Part shown: positions 1 to 11,655 of the stretch, piece by piece
Layout of the letters: each line of letters starts with the position of its first letter
Position numbering within the stretch: position 1 is the stretch's first letter
Origin: Pisolithus tinctorius
Taxonomy: Eukaryota > Basidiomycota > Agaricomycetes > Boletales > Pisolithaceae
DNA length: 64,000 nt
Direction: 5' to 3'
Assembly: GCA_024663395.1 (NCBI GenBank)
Contig: JANFAH010000022.1
Location: 992,001-1,056,000 of the forward strand
Translations under genes and position numbers: made by a program
Notes under the pieces: model-generated
Told to the model about the DNA's origin: nothing
The model's input: the letters and a program-made list of their open reading frames with translations, nothing else
Database searches by the model: none

Positions 1-99
1 GTCATCGCTCCACCTGGTCTTGTTCCCCACCCCCACAGGATCAGGCACAATCAAGTGGGCAGCCTGAGAACACCGCTGCCACGTGTCCGCCGTGCCGCC

Positions 100-870
100 G
101 ACCGCCAAGTTTAGAGTGCATCGGCGGGAAATCGAGGTCACTTACAGAGATGATCGGGCTCATAAAGATCGAGGAACGGAAGAGGGATGGAGTCGGGTAA
201 CGGTACGGTAACCAAAAGATTGTTAAGAGTTGCGAGCAGGGATGGCTATAAGTGACCACGACAAGTTTCGCAATTCCAATGGTGGTCAGAGTGGTTCGTG
301 CGAGGTTGGACACTCCAAGAACTCATCGCACCGAAACGAATCGGGTTCTTCAACAAAAACGAGATGCCCATTGGAAACAAGCGGCGCCTTGTACCCACGT
401 CGGAGGTAATAACGAGAATTCCATGTCAAGTTTTGAGGGACGGCCGCCCAGCATCGCGTATATCATGTTGTGGGCAGCTGACCGGAAGGCTACACGCGTG
501 GACGATCAGGCATATTCACTGCTGCAGGATTGTTTGGAGTGAACATGCAGATGCTGTACGGCGAGGGCAAAACAACGTTCCAGAGGCTACAACTGAAAAC
601 CATTCGTGTTTCCAGCAATCGCAGCATATCCGCATTGGATCCGCTGATGCCACGGACAGGTAGTGTCCGGGCTGAGGATCCAAATGATTTTCGAAAATGT
701 GGCAGCATCAGAAAAGTAGAACGTAATGAATTCATCAACGGACTAGTGGGGGAAGAAACCGCGGAACTGGTGGTACACTCCCGGAAGCACCAGGGTGGGG
801 AGGGGAAAGGCACCACGATCTTGAGAGGACTTCGATATCTAGAAAGTACACTCTCCTATTGCAGATGAGA
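100..870 (+). pseudogene. HET-domain (heterokaryon incompatibility) protein, broken
   Basis: Pieces of a HET domain occur in order but in different frames. EVTYRD near 135 and KIVKSCEQ near 215 come first, then SEWFVRGWTLQELIAP (about 283-330), a stretch around AYIMLWAADRKATRVDDQAYSLL (about 447-525), and MLYGEGKTTFQRLQL from about 550. The RGWTLQELIAP and MLYGEGK..F.RLQ blocks are hallmark motifs of the family. About 50-60 residues that normally lie between the KIVKSC block and the RGWTLQEL block (including the VDTCCID region) are missing. At least two frame changes follow, near 440 and near 525. The tail after the domain (to about 868) resembles the usual C-terminal side of basidiomycete HET proteins. 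Intact relatives act in non-self recognition and cell death. This copy cannot encode the domain, so a pseudogene is the best call. An undetected intron could explain one frame change but not the internal loss. Confidence 0.8.
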
Positions 871-2000
871 ATTGGTCGAGTGTTACACAGGTGGCATGCA
901 GGAAGGAGACGAGCGAGATGAGAAGGGGAGACTGTCGAACAATGGTGGGTTACCGAAACGACAAGAATCCAGAAGATATGGCAGATGGTAATGCGACGAA
1001 TATAGCGAAAAAGGACCTGGGTGAGTGAGCGCCCTGGGTCTCGAGGTATCCGCAAAACCGTCCCAGGGAAACTCCAACTACAAAACCACAATCATCGCCA
1101 CATCCATGGGAGCGAGCACAATGCATCATTAAGAAGCCCCCGTCAAGTAGTACTGTGTCCCAGAAAAGCGAGAGGGCTGGCAACGAAAGAGGGGAGACAT
1201 GGCACCTATAACCTCACAGGGTCCACCTGGGGAAGGGGAGTGCCTCGGATGACAACGGCTGGGGTGATTCACGCAAAAATTTGGGAGGCAGTATAGGACA
1301 TCTAGGCGGTTGCGGTGAAAAAAAGGAACTGCGTCAATCAGAGCATCCAATCCCGAGTCATCTTGACGACGGCCGCATAAAATTGGACGAATGTAAGCGT
1401 CCACGGAGACTTCAGCGAGAGGGATGAGAATTCCGAAAAAGCGAGAGGATCGGCATGGAGATGCACGAGATTACCAGAAGACCTCGAAGATGGGCCTCAC
1501 CACAAAAACGCGAATAACTCCAACCGCTTGCCATATCAGTACGAGCCCGGAACCAACATGGACCAATCATCGAATACCCCGCAAAAAGCAAGAGACGCAG
1601 CGCGAAAATAACCAATATACGCGTTCGACATGAGGGGGGTGACGAGACTCGGCCAGTAGTGTTTAGCTTGCCGAGCAACAACTGTGTGTGGATACCGTAT
1701 CCATGGACGCGAGGCGTCATGTACAACGTGGAATCGCGTTTGGTCCATCACTGGTTGACATTTGGCAAGGGACTCGAGTCTGGGGGAAGAATGAGACACA
1801 TTTTCATGCAACGGATTGACGAGGGGTCCATGACGGACTTACGGACTTTCCTGTGTTTCACACGTGATAAAAAAGCATTTAAAAATTACGGCATTTACAT
1901 ATGTCCATGCATAATTTACATAAGTCCGAGCATGGAGCCATGCTGTCATTCGAGGCTCTCACTCTCCAAAAGTCCCTTCAGTCGTGGTTGATTTCGTGCG
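871..2000. other. Stretch without a recognisable gene
   Basis: No open frame here shows a known domain, and none reads on convincingly from the HET remnant. CpG is not depleted, unlike the transposon-derived DNA further right, so this looks like ordinary host intergenic sequence. The final few hundred bases should hold the promoter of the methyltransferase gene that starts at 2001. No clear TATA element was recognised. Confidence 0.5.
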
Positions 2001-5000
2001 ATGCCGCCCTCGAGTCCAAAAGGACTCCGACAGAGAAAGCTCTGTGATTCTGCTATCATGCATGATGACGGGTGTGCCAATCTCCAGTGTCATTCTAATG
2101 CCATTGTCGATGAACCGGAGAAACCACGTCCCGCTCGCGACGAGGTTGTGTGGGGGAAAACACCAGACGGACAAGGTAAGCGCCTTCGAAGTACTGGTGA
2201 TGGCGATGGATGAGTTTTTTGGTGTTGGCTAACAAAAAATTTCAGTGTTTCGTGTACCAACTACCCACGACGTCCTCACAGCCCTCTTTCACCCAGCGTA
2301 CGCAAAGAGTCATCTGGATATTGTTAGCTTGTCCCTTTTGGGATTCCAGCTAGTACTCTTCTACTTCCTGTCCCGAGCGGTATCGAAACGATTCTTCTTG
2401 TTCTATTTCATCTTCTGGCGCGCTGCCTATAATGCTGGCTTAGGCTGGGTCCTTACCAAGCAAAGCAAAAAAAGATGGATCGTTAGAGAGGTACAAAGAC
2501 TTGGATGGCTTGATGAGACACGTTGTCCGGCCATGCGACGATGGATTCGTGCGCAATTAGCCGGAAAGATGGGAAAAGATTATTCCTTTGATGTATGTGT
2601 GATCCCTGATTTGCTTTTCATCGATCAGCTGATCTTCCTGTTACAAGGATTTACCCTTGGAATACAATACATGGTTGTTGTTCAGGCAGCTCGTTGACGT
2701 GATTTTGCTCAAGTATGTCGTTTGAATGTTCTGGATAAGCATGATCTGATCTACCTATGCGTTCTAGTGATTTCCTCGCGTATTGTATGTTCGCTTTTGC
2801 GTCTTTTCGCGTTCCCGAAGGCCTTTCCCTTCCCGTTCATGTCTTGCGGTAAGTACTTTTCCCGGCCACTACAAAGCTGACGCCGAATCGCTTTAGATGG
2901 ATCGGCGGTATTAGCTTGATCGTGTTCAACATCTGGGTTAAAACTGAAGCACACAACGTCGTGAAGGATTATGGGTGGTACTGGGGCGATTGTTTTTTCC
3001 AGCGTGGTGCGCTGGTATTCGACGGGGTATTCGAACTGGCTCCTCATCCGATGTATTCAGTTGGTACGTGTCAGTCCTTGGGTGTGTTGGAAGGGCCTGA
3101 GCGTTCCATAGGCTATGCGGGTTACTATGGGCTGTCGCTCATCGTTGGAAGCTATCCCGTACTGTTCGTTAGTCTCACCGCTCACGCGGCACAGTTTGCT
3201 TTCCTGATATTCTTTGAAAATCCCCGTGAGTGGTGATTTCATTTCTGTCTGACGAGGATTCGAATTGCGGACAGATATCGAGCGCATGTATGGACAGAGG
3301 AAGCCAATCGCTGTGCGTAAACCTCTCCTCTCAGACGGAATCAGCAAGCCACGACAAGTCAGTGGAAAGGAAATGCCTGTTTCTGGCACCTACCATGACG
3401 ACTCCATGAGCGAATCAACACCAGCTGCAACCGAAGGAGAGACTGCGTCAGAAAGTGAACTCGAAACGGAGACGGAGGCGGACGCTATGCCCACTCCAGA
3501 GTCTCACCCAAGACATGGTCGTAAGCCATCTGTCGTCTGCGGTGCTATGGCTGACTCAGGAGGGCGAGAGAGTCGACACCCAGTTTCCCAACATGACCTT
3601 CATCACAAGTATTTCAGACGGGACGTCGTGATCCTTCACAACATCGATCTCTTGCGGTATGCCTTCCAACAATACCTCCCGTTGTCGCTCGTCTTCTAAT
3701 GAAAATTACGTCTATCAGGTCTTCGGATTTCATGCTCGTTTTACTAATCTTCTACCTCTGCGTTATGTCATGCCTCCCGACTTTGTCTCACCGCACGACC
3801 TTGATGTTGCATTTTGTGCATGCCTGTGCCTGGTGCACTTTCCATAGCTTTGGACTCGGTCTTCTCTTACGCGCGCAAAGCCAATCCAAGTTCATTGTCG
3901 GGCACTTTTTGAAGAATTATCATTACCCCCCCAACGATAACGGGGATGGTGCTGTGCAAGAGGCATTTACGAATTGGAAAGCTATCTACAACACGAGCTT
4001 ATGCATGACTTACAGTGAGTGCGCCTTCAGTGAGGTTGGTTGTGGCGATTGACTGAGGGCCCCTTTCAAGTTTCCCTCGGTGGACTTGCTTGGAAGACGT
4101 ATTCTTTGCCTGATATGTGGTCGGAAGGAGACGCTTTACTTCGTCATACGCTAGGAGCTGTGGGGATTTCTCTATCTCGTTTTCGATTTCACTCACTCGT
4201 TTTTGAATAGCTGTTCATCGGTCTACACGCTTGGGCAGCAAGGGAATCTTATGAGGTCCTTGGCGTTTTTGGTAAGGTTATTTGACCCTGTCCTCTACGT
4301 TGCTGAATGCATGTGTTAGGCTGGTTTTACGGAGACTTTTTCGCAGAGGACTTCCCTGCTCACCTTGAGTACACTGGCATCTTCCGGTGTGTATCCATGT
4401 GAAGGCATGATATGAGTACGATGCTGAGCACCCGCGGTAATGTGCAGGTATCTCGATAATCCAGAACTTATGAGCGGCGCATCCTTCCTGGGTCTTGCGT
4501 TGATCAGTGGGAGCAAGCTTGTTGGTTTTCTTGCGGTTATGCGTTTTGTATCACATTGTTGGTTCCTGAAGACGGTCGAGAAGTATGTGCTGCTTATATT
4601 GATGCATCCTAGTTTTGAATACGCCCACGGAACAGCCCGCATATGCGTAAATTATACGGTGAAAGCTTGCGCAAGGAAGCCGGATTTGTTAAAGTGATCA
4701 AGAACGTTGCAACCAAGAACGCGCGTCTTTTGGAATCTCGTGCTGGTCGACATGCCCCTGACATTAAAAGAGTAGCGAAGGAAGTGAAGGGGACGTTCGA
4801 CAAGGTCTTTGAAGAGACTGCGGATGTTGTGGAAGAGTTTCTTGCGAAGTGTAAGTCTCGGGTGTTCCAGGGACTGCTTAGAATTACTAAATGGATTTGT
4901 AGCCAAACCGAAAATCTCAGAGGTCGTACAGGAGACCAAGGTGCTTCTCCAGCAATCCCGGGAGAGACTTATCATCACGTCAGTGTCCTTCATGCTTCCG

Positions 5001-5980
5001 AAGAAAATGATAAGTCTTGACCATTCTTGGTGATCTCAGTCGCGTCGCCAACGACCTTTCCTCATGTGACATTGCAAAGTACAAGTTATCGATATTCCCC
5101 AACCAGTTTGGCGACAAACGATTCCATCTCGGCGAGCCAATCCACGTCCAGTGGCAGGCCCCACAGGGACATTCGCGGAAGGACTGGGTCGGTATTTATA
5201 GGGCACGTATATATCATTCCGCGCGTCGTGTGTGCCTGCGGTAGTGACCGGGTGTATCACAGGTTGCAGCCAACAAGTCAACATTAGTGACGAAGACGTC
5301 ATCATTTGGGAAGTGGCTTCCTGTCTATGACGAAGAGTGGGACGGCGATGTGCCGCTGAACAGCAATCACCGCGTTTCATCGAAGAGCCTGGAATCTGAG
5401 ACAGGCACTTTGACGTTCCGGGGTTCGACCCTTCCGTGGAAAGTTGGCCAATATGAGGTACGATGATATGTATCGGATGATCCGATTTGGAGTGAATGGC
5501 TCAATTGTATCTTCTGTTTGATGTCTAGGTCCGTTATCATCACGATGGGAAATACAACGTTTTAAGCATGGATGGTCCTTTTGAAGTTTATGGTAGGTCA
5601 AAGTTAATGCGGACAAGGTTGAATCAAACCCTCTTTTTTTTCCAGTTGAGAAGCACAGGCCTTTGGACTTCGACTCCGTGAAGGAATGCCTGGCACATAT
5701 CGTCCCCCTCTGCTTGGACAACGATCCGTCGTTGATCCCTCTCTCGTGCGGAGGGACGGGAACCACCGAGACAAGTTCTGACGCGGACGGTGCCAACGCT
5801 GATGGGCGTGATTTAGATGACTTCACCTTCTGGTCAGAAGGACAGGCTAAGCGGATCTCTACGGCTATCAGAGAAGCATTTGATGTGGAGTATGCTCCTG
5901 AGGTCATCATGGCGGATGCGAACTTGACTACGCTAGCCAAACGCATTCTGGTGTCCAAGCAGTTATTGGTGAATAGTTAG
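2001..5980 (+). CDS. CHO2: Phosphatidylethanolamine N-methyltransferase (CHO2 family)
   Basis: It catalyses the first S-adenosylmethionine-dependent methylation of phosphatidylethanolamine on the way to phosphatidylcholine in the ER membrane. My exon model is 2001-2175, 2246-2592, 2648-2712, 2768-2848, 2897-3063, 3112-3225, 3275-3656, 3719-4014, 4071-4159, 4211-4271, 4320-4386, 4448-4582, 4636-4850, 4903-4978, 5040-5206, 5270-5457, 5529-5592 and 5646-5980. It gives one open frame of about 1007 residues. Every junction is GT-AG and keeps frame. Diagnostic segments are [20 protein letters not shown], a hydrophobic N-terminal half, the repeated methyltransferase-type blocks [18 protein letters not shown] and [11 protein letters not shown], a charged linker (about residues 340-400) and the C-terminal end [14 protein letters not shown]. 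The yeast enzyme is 869 residues; basidiomycete forms tend to be longer. The start is the first ATG in the frame that splices into exon 2. Exon 7 contains a possible 39-bp in-frame intron (3521-3559), and the 5207 donor/5270 acceptor pair is the least certain junction. Nothing suggests inactivation. It is the only intact host gene seen here. Confidence 0.93.
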
Positions 5981-6224
5981 GTTTTTCGGAATGATCTCGT
6001 TTGTGGCTGTGGTGTACATTTTCACTCTGACGGATTTAATGATGTTGCCGAGATCATGACTTCCACTATTAACCTTTTTGATTGGATACATGAACAAACA
6101 AGTACCAACTGACTGAGTCATGCACTGAAAGACAATGGTGAATGTACCTGGTATTTACACATGCAGAAGCATCATATTGTGAACCTTGTCTGTTCAATGT
6201 GGAAAGAACCAGTCCTCTCAGATA

Positions 6225-7547
6225 CAGTGACTTCCAAAATTGATTCAATGTTTGCACAATTTGGGTTGTTTGCTGAATTGATCAGGAACAAAGACAAATA
6301 AGACCAAAGTTTAAGTTGATGACATAAACCATTTGCACAAGGCCATCCATCAAAAAAAAGATTATGTAATTTGAATTAGTATCCATGGCAATATACTTGA
6401 TTTAAATTATCATGTCCTTGAATCAATTTTGTAACTATGTATTGGATTCATCAGAATCCAACCAATATCACATAGAACAATTTCAAAAATCATCAAAGAT
6501 GGTTGCTATGGTTATTGTACCTTAGCAACTATTTCAGTCCAAGCTATTTAACCACTGTCTACATTGTCAATGCTTCCTAACTATACTATGCACCCCATCT
6601 CCTCTGCTCAGAAGGAAAACATCATTTCTCTGGCCTGTAATGGTCATTCTACTCACACTATTGCCTCCAGGCTGGGTATCAACCAGCCTACAGTCTCCAG
6701 GGTGCTCAAGAACCTTCTTCCTGATTGATGAGCACCCTCTTCTGGATGTCCTGCTAAGCTTTCATCCACCTCTCAGCATGCTATTATTACACAAATCACC
6801 ACAGGCAAGGCCACCAATGCTGTTGAGGTTACAAAGAACATCAATTCCATAATCTCCAATCCAGTCTCCTCACAAACAGTCAGAAGGGCCCTCAGAAAAC
6901 ATTCATTCAAGGCTGTAACAAAGAAGAAAAAACCACTCCTTTCCATAATTCACAGGAAGAAGTGATTAGCCTTTGCTCTGAAATACAAAGAATGGACAGG
7001 CAGGAGAGGGGCTTATTGAAAGAGAGATACAGGGAACAGTCAAGCATGGAGGAGGAAACATTATGGTATGGGGATGTATGGGCTGGGAAGGTGTTGACCA
7101 CCTTGCAGAGATCAAGGGGAGGATGGATGCCAACCAATATGTGGACATCTTGAAGAGCCAGCTGCTTCCTAGCTTGGGAGATTCTGGAATTCCTTTGAAG
7201 GATGTTATCTTTCAACAGGATAATGACCCAAAACATACCTCCAAAAAGGCCAAGAAGTGGTTGGAGGATAACAATATCAATGCTCTGGACTGGCCTCCAC
7301 AGTCCCCAGATATGAACCCCATTGAACACCTCTGGAATCACATCAAACAGGAGCTCAACAAGTATTCAACACAGCCAAAGGGAGTTTGGGAGGTTTGGGA
7401 GAGTGGCAGTGGTGTGGTTTGATGGATAGTCCTGTGCAAATGGCTTATGTCATCAACTTACACTTTGGTCTTATTTGTCTTTGTTCTTGATAAATTCAAC
7501 AAACAACCCAAAATGTGCAAACATTGAATCAATTTTGGAAGTCACTG
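6225..7547 (+). mobile_element. Tc1/mariner-type DNA transposon, internally deleted
   Basis: The element is bounded by TA at 6223-6224 and 7548-7549. It starts CAGTGACTTCCAAAATTGAT and ends with the reverse complement. The inverted repeats are about 130 bp (6225-6354 and 7418-7547) with scattered mismatches. Both sit directly on the TA duplication, as is standard for the superfamily. At 1.32 kb, and with a damaged transposase, it is not autonomous. It lies about 245 bp downstream of the CHO2 stop codon, so it may affect that gene's 3' region. Confidence 0.9.
6570..7423 (+). pseudogene. Tc1-type transposase, decayed
   Basis: The N-terminal part reads as a helix-turn-helix typical of Tc1 transposases (SSAQKENIISLACNGHSTHT then ASRLGINQPTVSRVLKNL, about 6597-6720). 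A TGA follows at about 6726, and more damage comes after it. The C-terminal half is open from 7063 and carries the DDE_3-like signatures MVWGCMGW, IFQQDNDPKHTSKKAKKWL (second catalytic Asp) and LDWPPQSPDMNPIEHLWN (third acidic residue). The segment that should hold the first catalytic Asp, between about 6990 and 7040, is missing. The length is roughly 280 codons with deletions against about 340 for an intact member. Confidence 0.85.
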
Positions 7548-7838
7548 TATGTGCAAGTTGGAGAGGGAAAAAGGCAAAGACTTACTGAAGAATTACTGGC
7601 ATTCAAAAATATATAATTCAGTTACATCCAACTGGCTACTACCATGGCTGATTGCATAATTAATGATACTGGCAGGTTATGAGGGCATAAGCATCAGTAG
7701 AGACTTAATGAAAAAGTTGATATGTGGCTGTTCAGTAGCTGTCATCCCACTTGTCTTTGATGTCCAACTGCAAGATATTGCCTGATCTCAAGTTTGCTGC
7801 TCTTTGCCTCCAACATGGAGCTATGCTGTTCTCAGATA

Positions 7839-8053
7839 CAGTGGCTCAAAAGTGTCCCAATGTTGGGTGATTTTGGAATGATTTGAGAATTATGAGAGAA
7901 CCAGTAGGAAATAGTTCTCAAACTCCTGCAGGAACCAAAATGGCACTAAATGTTGCCTTGGCAACAAGGGCTTGCTCATGTAATTTGGTTGCCATGGCAC
8001 TGAGATATAATGATTTTAAAATGACATGTCATTGGGACACTTTTTTGAGCATG
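7839..8053. mobile_element. MITE-like element with inverted ends (mariner-type)
   Basis: The left end CAGTGGCTCAAAAGTGTCCC follows TA at 7837-7838. About 190 bp later, CATTGGGACACTTTTTTGAG reads as its inverted counterpart with one or two changes. The terminal few bases on the right are degraded. No coding sequence fits in 215 bp. The end resembles that of a second short element starting at 33480, so both probably belong to one non-autonomous family. Confidence 0.6.
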
Positions 8054-8191
8054 ATGTTGTCAGTCATTATTTAGTAAATAACATAAGGATTTGACAACTC
8101 AGGAAGTGCTGCCTGTGTTGGCACTAACCTTGCTTGCTATTGCCATGGTTGTGTCTTACTTGCCAGGAGATTATGGGCTTTCACAGGTTCT

Positions 8192-8410
8192 ATTACTGTA
8201 GACTTTTCTGTTGAGTTCTTGCAGTTGTGCATTGGATGCCCAAGATATATTCTCACTGTTGAACACTACAATAAGGTTTTCTGTCAAGTTCTTGCAGTTG
8301 TGCATTTGATGCATATGATGTATTCTTGCTGATGGACTGTACAATAGACTTTTCTGTTGAGTTCTCACAGTTGTGCATTGAACACTTCTGAAGTATTCTT
8401 GGTATTGGAC
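8192..8410. repeat. Three degenerate tandem units of about 73 bp
   Basis: A phrase close to CTTTTCTGTTGAGTTCTTGC followed by AGTTGTGCATT recurs at about 8200, 8276 and 8345. Each copy is followed by a diverged block that includes GTATTCTTG or a similar string. The copies have drifted by about 15-25 percent. No function is visible. The array ends about 245 bp before the pogo-like insertion. Confidence 0.6.
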
Positions 8411-8654
8411 CCTTGGACCCTCAATATTCACACAGCAGTCCAGAAATGGAAAGAATTTCTGTGGTGAGCTGGCTCCCATGCAATTATGACCCCAGTAGAA
8501 ACCTTGCAAACAAGGTAACTTCTGAAGGATGTTGTGCTTTAACCTTGCCTGATTATGTAATACATGTAATCCTGAGCCATATAAATGGCTTAGATCCCAC
8601 TCAGCTAAATCTACTTCACCATGAAACACATTTTTGCTGCTGTTAGAGCAAATA

Positions 8655-11157
8655 CAGTACACTTGCTCATAATGCATAAGCTAGTAATGCATAAATGTCA
8701 TATTGCAAGGACTTATGGGAGTAGCCACAGTGGCTTGCAGGGAAAATGGCAAATATTTGCATAATGCATAATGAATAGTGTCAGCACCTGGTTTATGCAG
8801 TATGAGATCATACATGTGGCCTGGGGTGGAGCCAAACAAGCATATCTTGAGGCTGTCCACAAAATTTTCTAGTCATATTTCAAGAATGAAGTGTTTTCGA
8901 GAGGACATTCACATCTAAGCCATGCCTCCTGAGCTCCAGACATGCAAACCACGGCCAAAACCAGCTCCATACCATTGGAAACCATGAGCAGAGGCTCAGC
9001 CCAATGCCCCTGCAACTTCAGCAAAGCCTATCAAAAACAATAGACACCGAGAGAACCTCACACTGCATGATTGGCTTACTGTTTTTGCATTCATTGACTC
9101 CCATCCAGACACACCCCAAGAACGTGTTGTTGACCACTTCAAGACATTGCAGGAAGGGGCCCTGGAGTTCACGCAGTCAACACTCTCACGAAAATTGAAA
9201 AACTGTGCAGAATTGGAGCAGTGTGTCAGCTTGCATCCAAATGCACTGTCTGGAAAGCGTCCTCGAGCTGTCACCAGCCCCAATGTTGAGAGGGCATTGG
9301 TCTTATGGGTCAGGTCAATGGAAGAGAAGGGGGAAACAGTGAATGGGCCCATGCTTCGTGAGAAGCGGACATGATTTGAGGAGGCATTTGGAGTCCCTGA
9401 AGAGAGCAGACTTACAGGTGATGGATGGATTGCACCCTTCTGCAAAGCCTACAAAATCAAGGAATATTGGAGGCATGGCGAGGCAGGATCAGTGGACCAA
9501 GATGATGTTGAAGCAGAACGAGAACGCTTACAGAAAATCTTGTCAACATTTCCACCAGAAGATGTCTTTAATTTCGATGAAACAGGCCTTTTTGCATTGT
9601 GCGTAAACTTATTCTTCCCTGTGAACATTGAAACTGAGTCATCCATAGTGCCCCTCCTGACCGAGGACTTGCAACAAGGCAGATGAGTGGCAAGAAAAAA
9701 GATAAATTCTGCATCACCATTGGACTTGCTGTGAATGCCAGTGGGAGTGAGAAGCTGCCTCTTTTCTACATTGGCTGATCACAAAAACCAAGGGCTTTCG
9801 ATAACAAATCACCACAGAAATTTGGATTTTATTACCATAGCAATACAAAAGCATGGATGACGATGGAACTTTTCGAAGAGTGAGTAAACTTTACACTGTG
9901 AAAATACCACTGAACTCACAAGCCTTAGGTGGGTCAAAATGCTTGACCTGAAGATAGGCGCTCAGAAGCGGTTCATCTGTCTACTCATCGACAATTTTGC
10001 TGGACACTTGATATCATACACCCCACGTCATATTCAGCTAGAGCTCTTCAAACTGAACCTGACATCATTCATCCAGCCCCTTGATGCAGGAATCATCCGA
10101 TGCTTCAAGGCGTTGTATCGGCGAGAATTTTGCAAGCGTGCCATAGACTTGGATGAAGCTGGCGAACACTCCATCTTCAAAATCGATCTACATGAAGCTA
10201 TGCTAATGGCTAAAGGGGCTTGGGATTCAGTTACATCTGAAACAATCCAGCACTGCTGGGCTCACACTGCAATCCAAGCAGATCCTGGCAAGTGATCCCA
10301 TGCACCAACATCCCATCCAACACACGCCAATCCACATGCATGGAGTATCCTCCGCAATTTTGCTACCAATGAGAGCATGTCTCTTCCATCAGCAGAAACT
10401 GAGCTACAGCAGCTCCTTGGTGACTCATACGTTGACGAGCACTGGCATGCAGCTCTTACAGCTGTCATGGATGCAGAAGGTGACACTGCAAAGGCATCAG
10501 TAGCGGTTGAGAAGCTCACAGCTGCAGCAACTCACCGGACTGGCCTTACCATCAAAATTCCTGCATTTTGCCCATCAGGGCCATCGCTGCAGCTTGTGGC
10601 CACTGAAGAAGACCTTTTAGACTCTATCAAGACCTTGAAAGATCGCAACCATGTCTTCAGCACATTGATGACCACTGATGAGATTCTCGCAGCTAGGGAG
10701 GAAACTGAAGTTGGGGAGCAGAGGTATCAGTTCGACGATGATTCAGCCATTATTGCTGAGGTCCAGCATCAAATAGCAGTTGAGCAGGGCAATATCATTG
10801 AGGTCTGCTCAGACGACGAAGAACTCAAAGACATCACACCTCAAGTTGTGCCTGTTCCACGTTCTGAAATTATTCAGCTCTGCGAGAAACTTGAGCTGGC
10901 CTGCATCTTGGAAAGTGATGCAGATACATCACTGGAGTTGGTCCGTCATCTTCGCAAGTTTCATGGAGAGATGTGTCGCAAGGAATTGCAGAATGCGACG
11001 CAAACGACATTGACTAGCTATTGGAAGTTGTAGACCGTCTCGTAGTTACAACTGTCACAAGTGTCACACATTATGTCAGCATTTCATCCTACATATTTGT
11101 TATATTGCATAGGGAAATGGCTCGTGCAACTAGTATGCATTATGAGCAAGTGTACTG
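8655..11157 (+). mobile_element. pogo/Tigger-like DNA transposon
   Basis: TA duplications lie at 8653-8654 and 11158-11159. The first 24 bp, starting CAGTACACTTGCTCATAATG, match the reverse complement of the last 24 bp exactly. TA targets, short perfect ends and a CENP-B/DDE_1-type transposase define the pogo group. The total length of 2.5 kb is typical. The identical ends suggest moderate age, although the transposase carries several stop codons. Confidence 0.9.
9004..11033 (+). pseudogene. pogo-like transposase (CENP-B HTH plus DDE_1), three nonsense codons
   Basis: The order is a DNA-binding half with a CENP-B-like helix-turn-helix (about 9055-9450, containing LHDWLTVFAFIDSHPDTPQ and RALVLWVRSMEEKGETVNGP), a DDE_1 core, and a long acidic C-terminal tail ending at the TAG at 11031. 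Catalytic acids are visible at FNFDETGLF (about 9570), CLLIDNFAGH (about 9985) and QPLDAGI (about 10080). Two introns restore continuity: 9599-9648 (GTGCGT...TAG) and 9880-9928 (GTGAGT...TAG). Three in-frame TGA codons remain, at 9372-9374, 9776-9778 and 10293-10295. Each is where the family usually has a residue compatible with arginine CGA, so C-to-T at CpG explains all of them. The start codon is not resolved, because the frame upstream of 9020 meets another TGA. Confidence 0.85.
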
Positions 11158-11248
11158 TATCTATATTCTTTCTGAACCTGGCCTTTCTGCTCATCAAATC
11201 TCTGAAATTGGTCTGGGGAACTCCACTATGTCAGGGTCATCAAAGTGT

Positions 11249-11655
11249 TCCAACTAGATAAGGAAAACCTTGAACTAGGACATCCTCACCAGCTCTCTTC
11301 TACTGGCAGATGGAGAATAGTTGCTAGTGTGACCTCTGGAAGAGCTGAAAGTGCTGTCCAGTAACAACAGTATGAGTTCTCAGTGTATGAAGTAATCACT
11401 GTATTAGTACCTAATGAAGGTATGAGTTCTACACTATGTCAGTACCAAGTAAACAAGTGGAAATGTACATAGCTATACTCACCTCAGTGTCCAAAGTAGT
11501 CACTGAGGTGGAAAATGACAGTACAGAAAATTTATAGTACCATAATTAGTAAGCACAGTGACATTGGAATTTAATTCTGAAGGTTGGAGAAAAACTCTGA
11601 GCACTATGAGCAAAATTCTGAAACATTACCATAACTCTGGAACACATACTTGACA
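11249..11655 (-). repeat. Probable 3' LTR of the copia element
   Basis: Read on the minus strand, the coding remnant ends and is followed by a purine run (TTGAGGGGGAG, about 11656-11667) and then TGTCAAGTATGTGTTCC. That is the expected arrangement of polypurine tract and LTR start. The far end is placed at TGTTCCAACTAG (11249) only because it supplies the CA end. The second LTR is not visible in the window, so the length is a guess. Confidence 0.45.
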
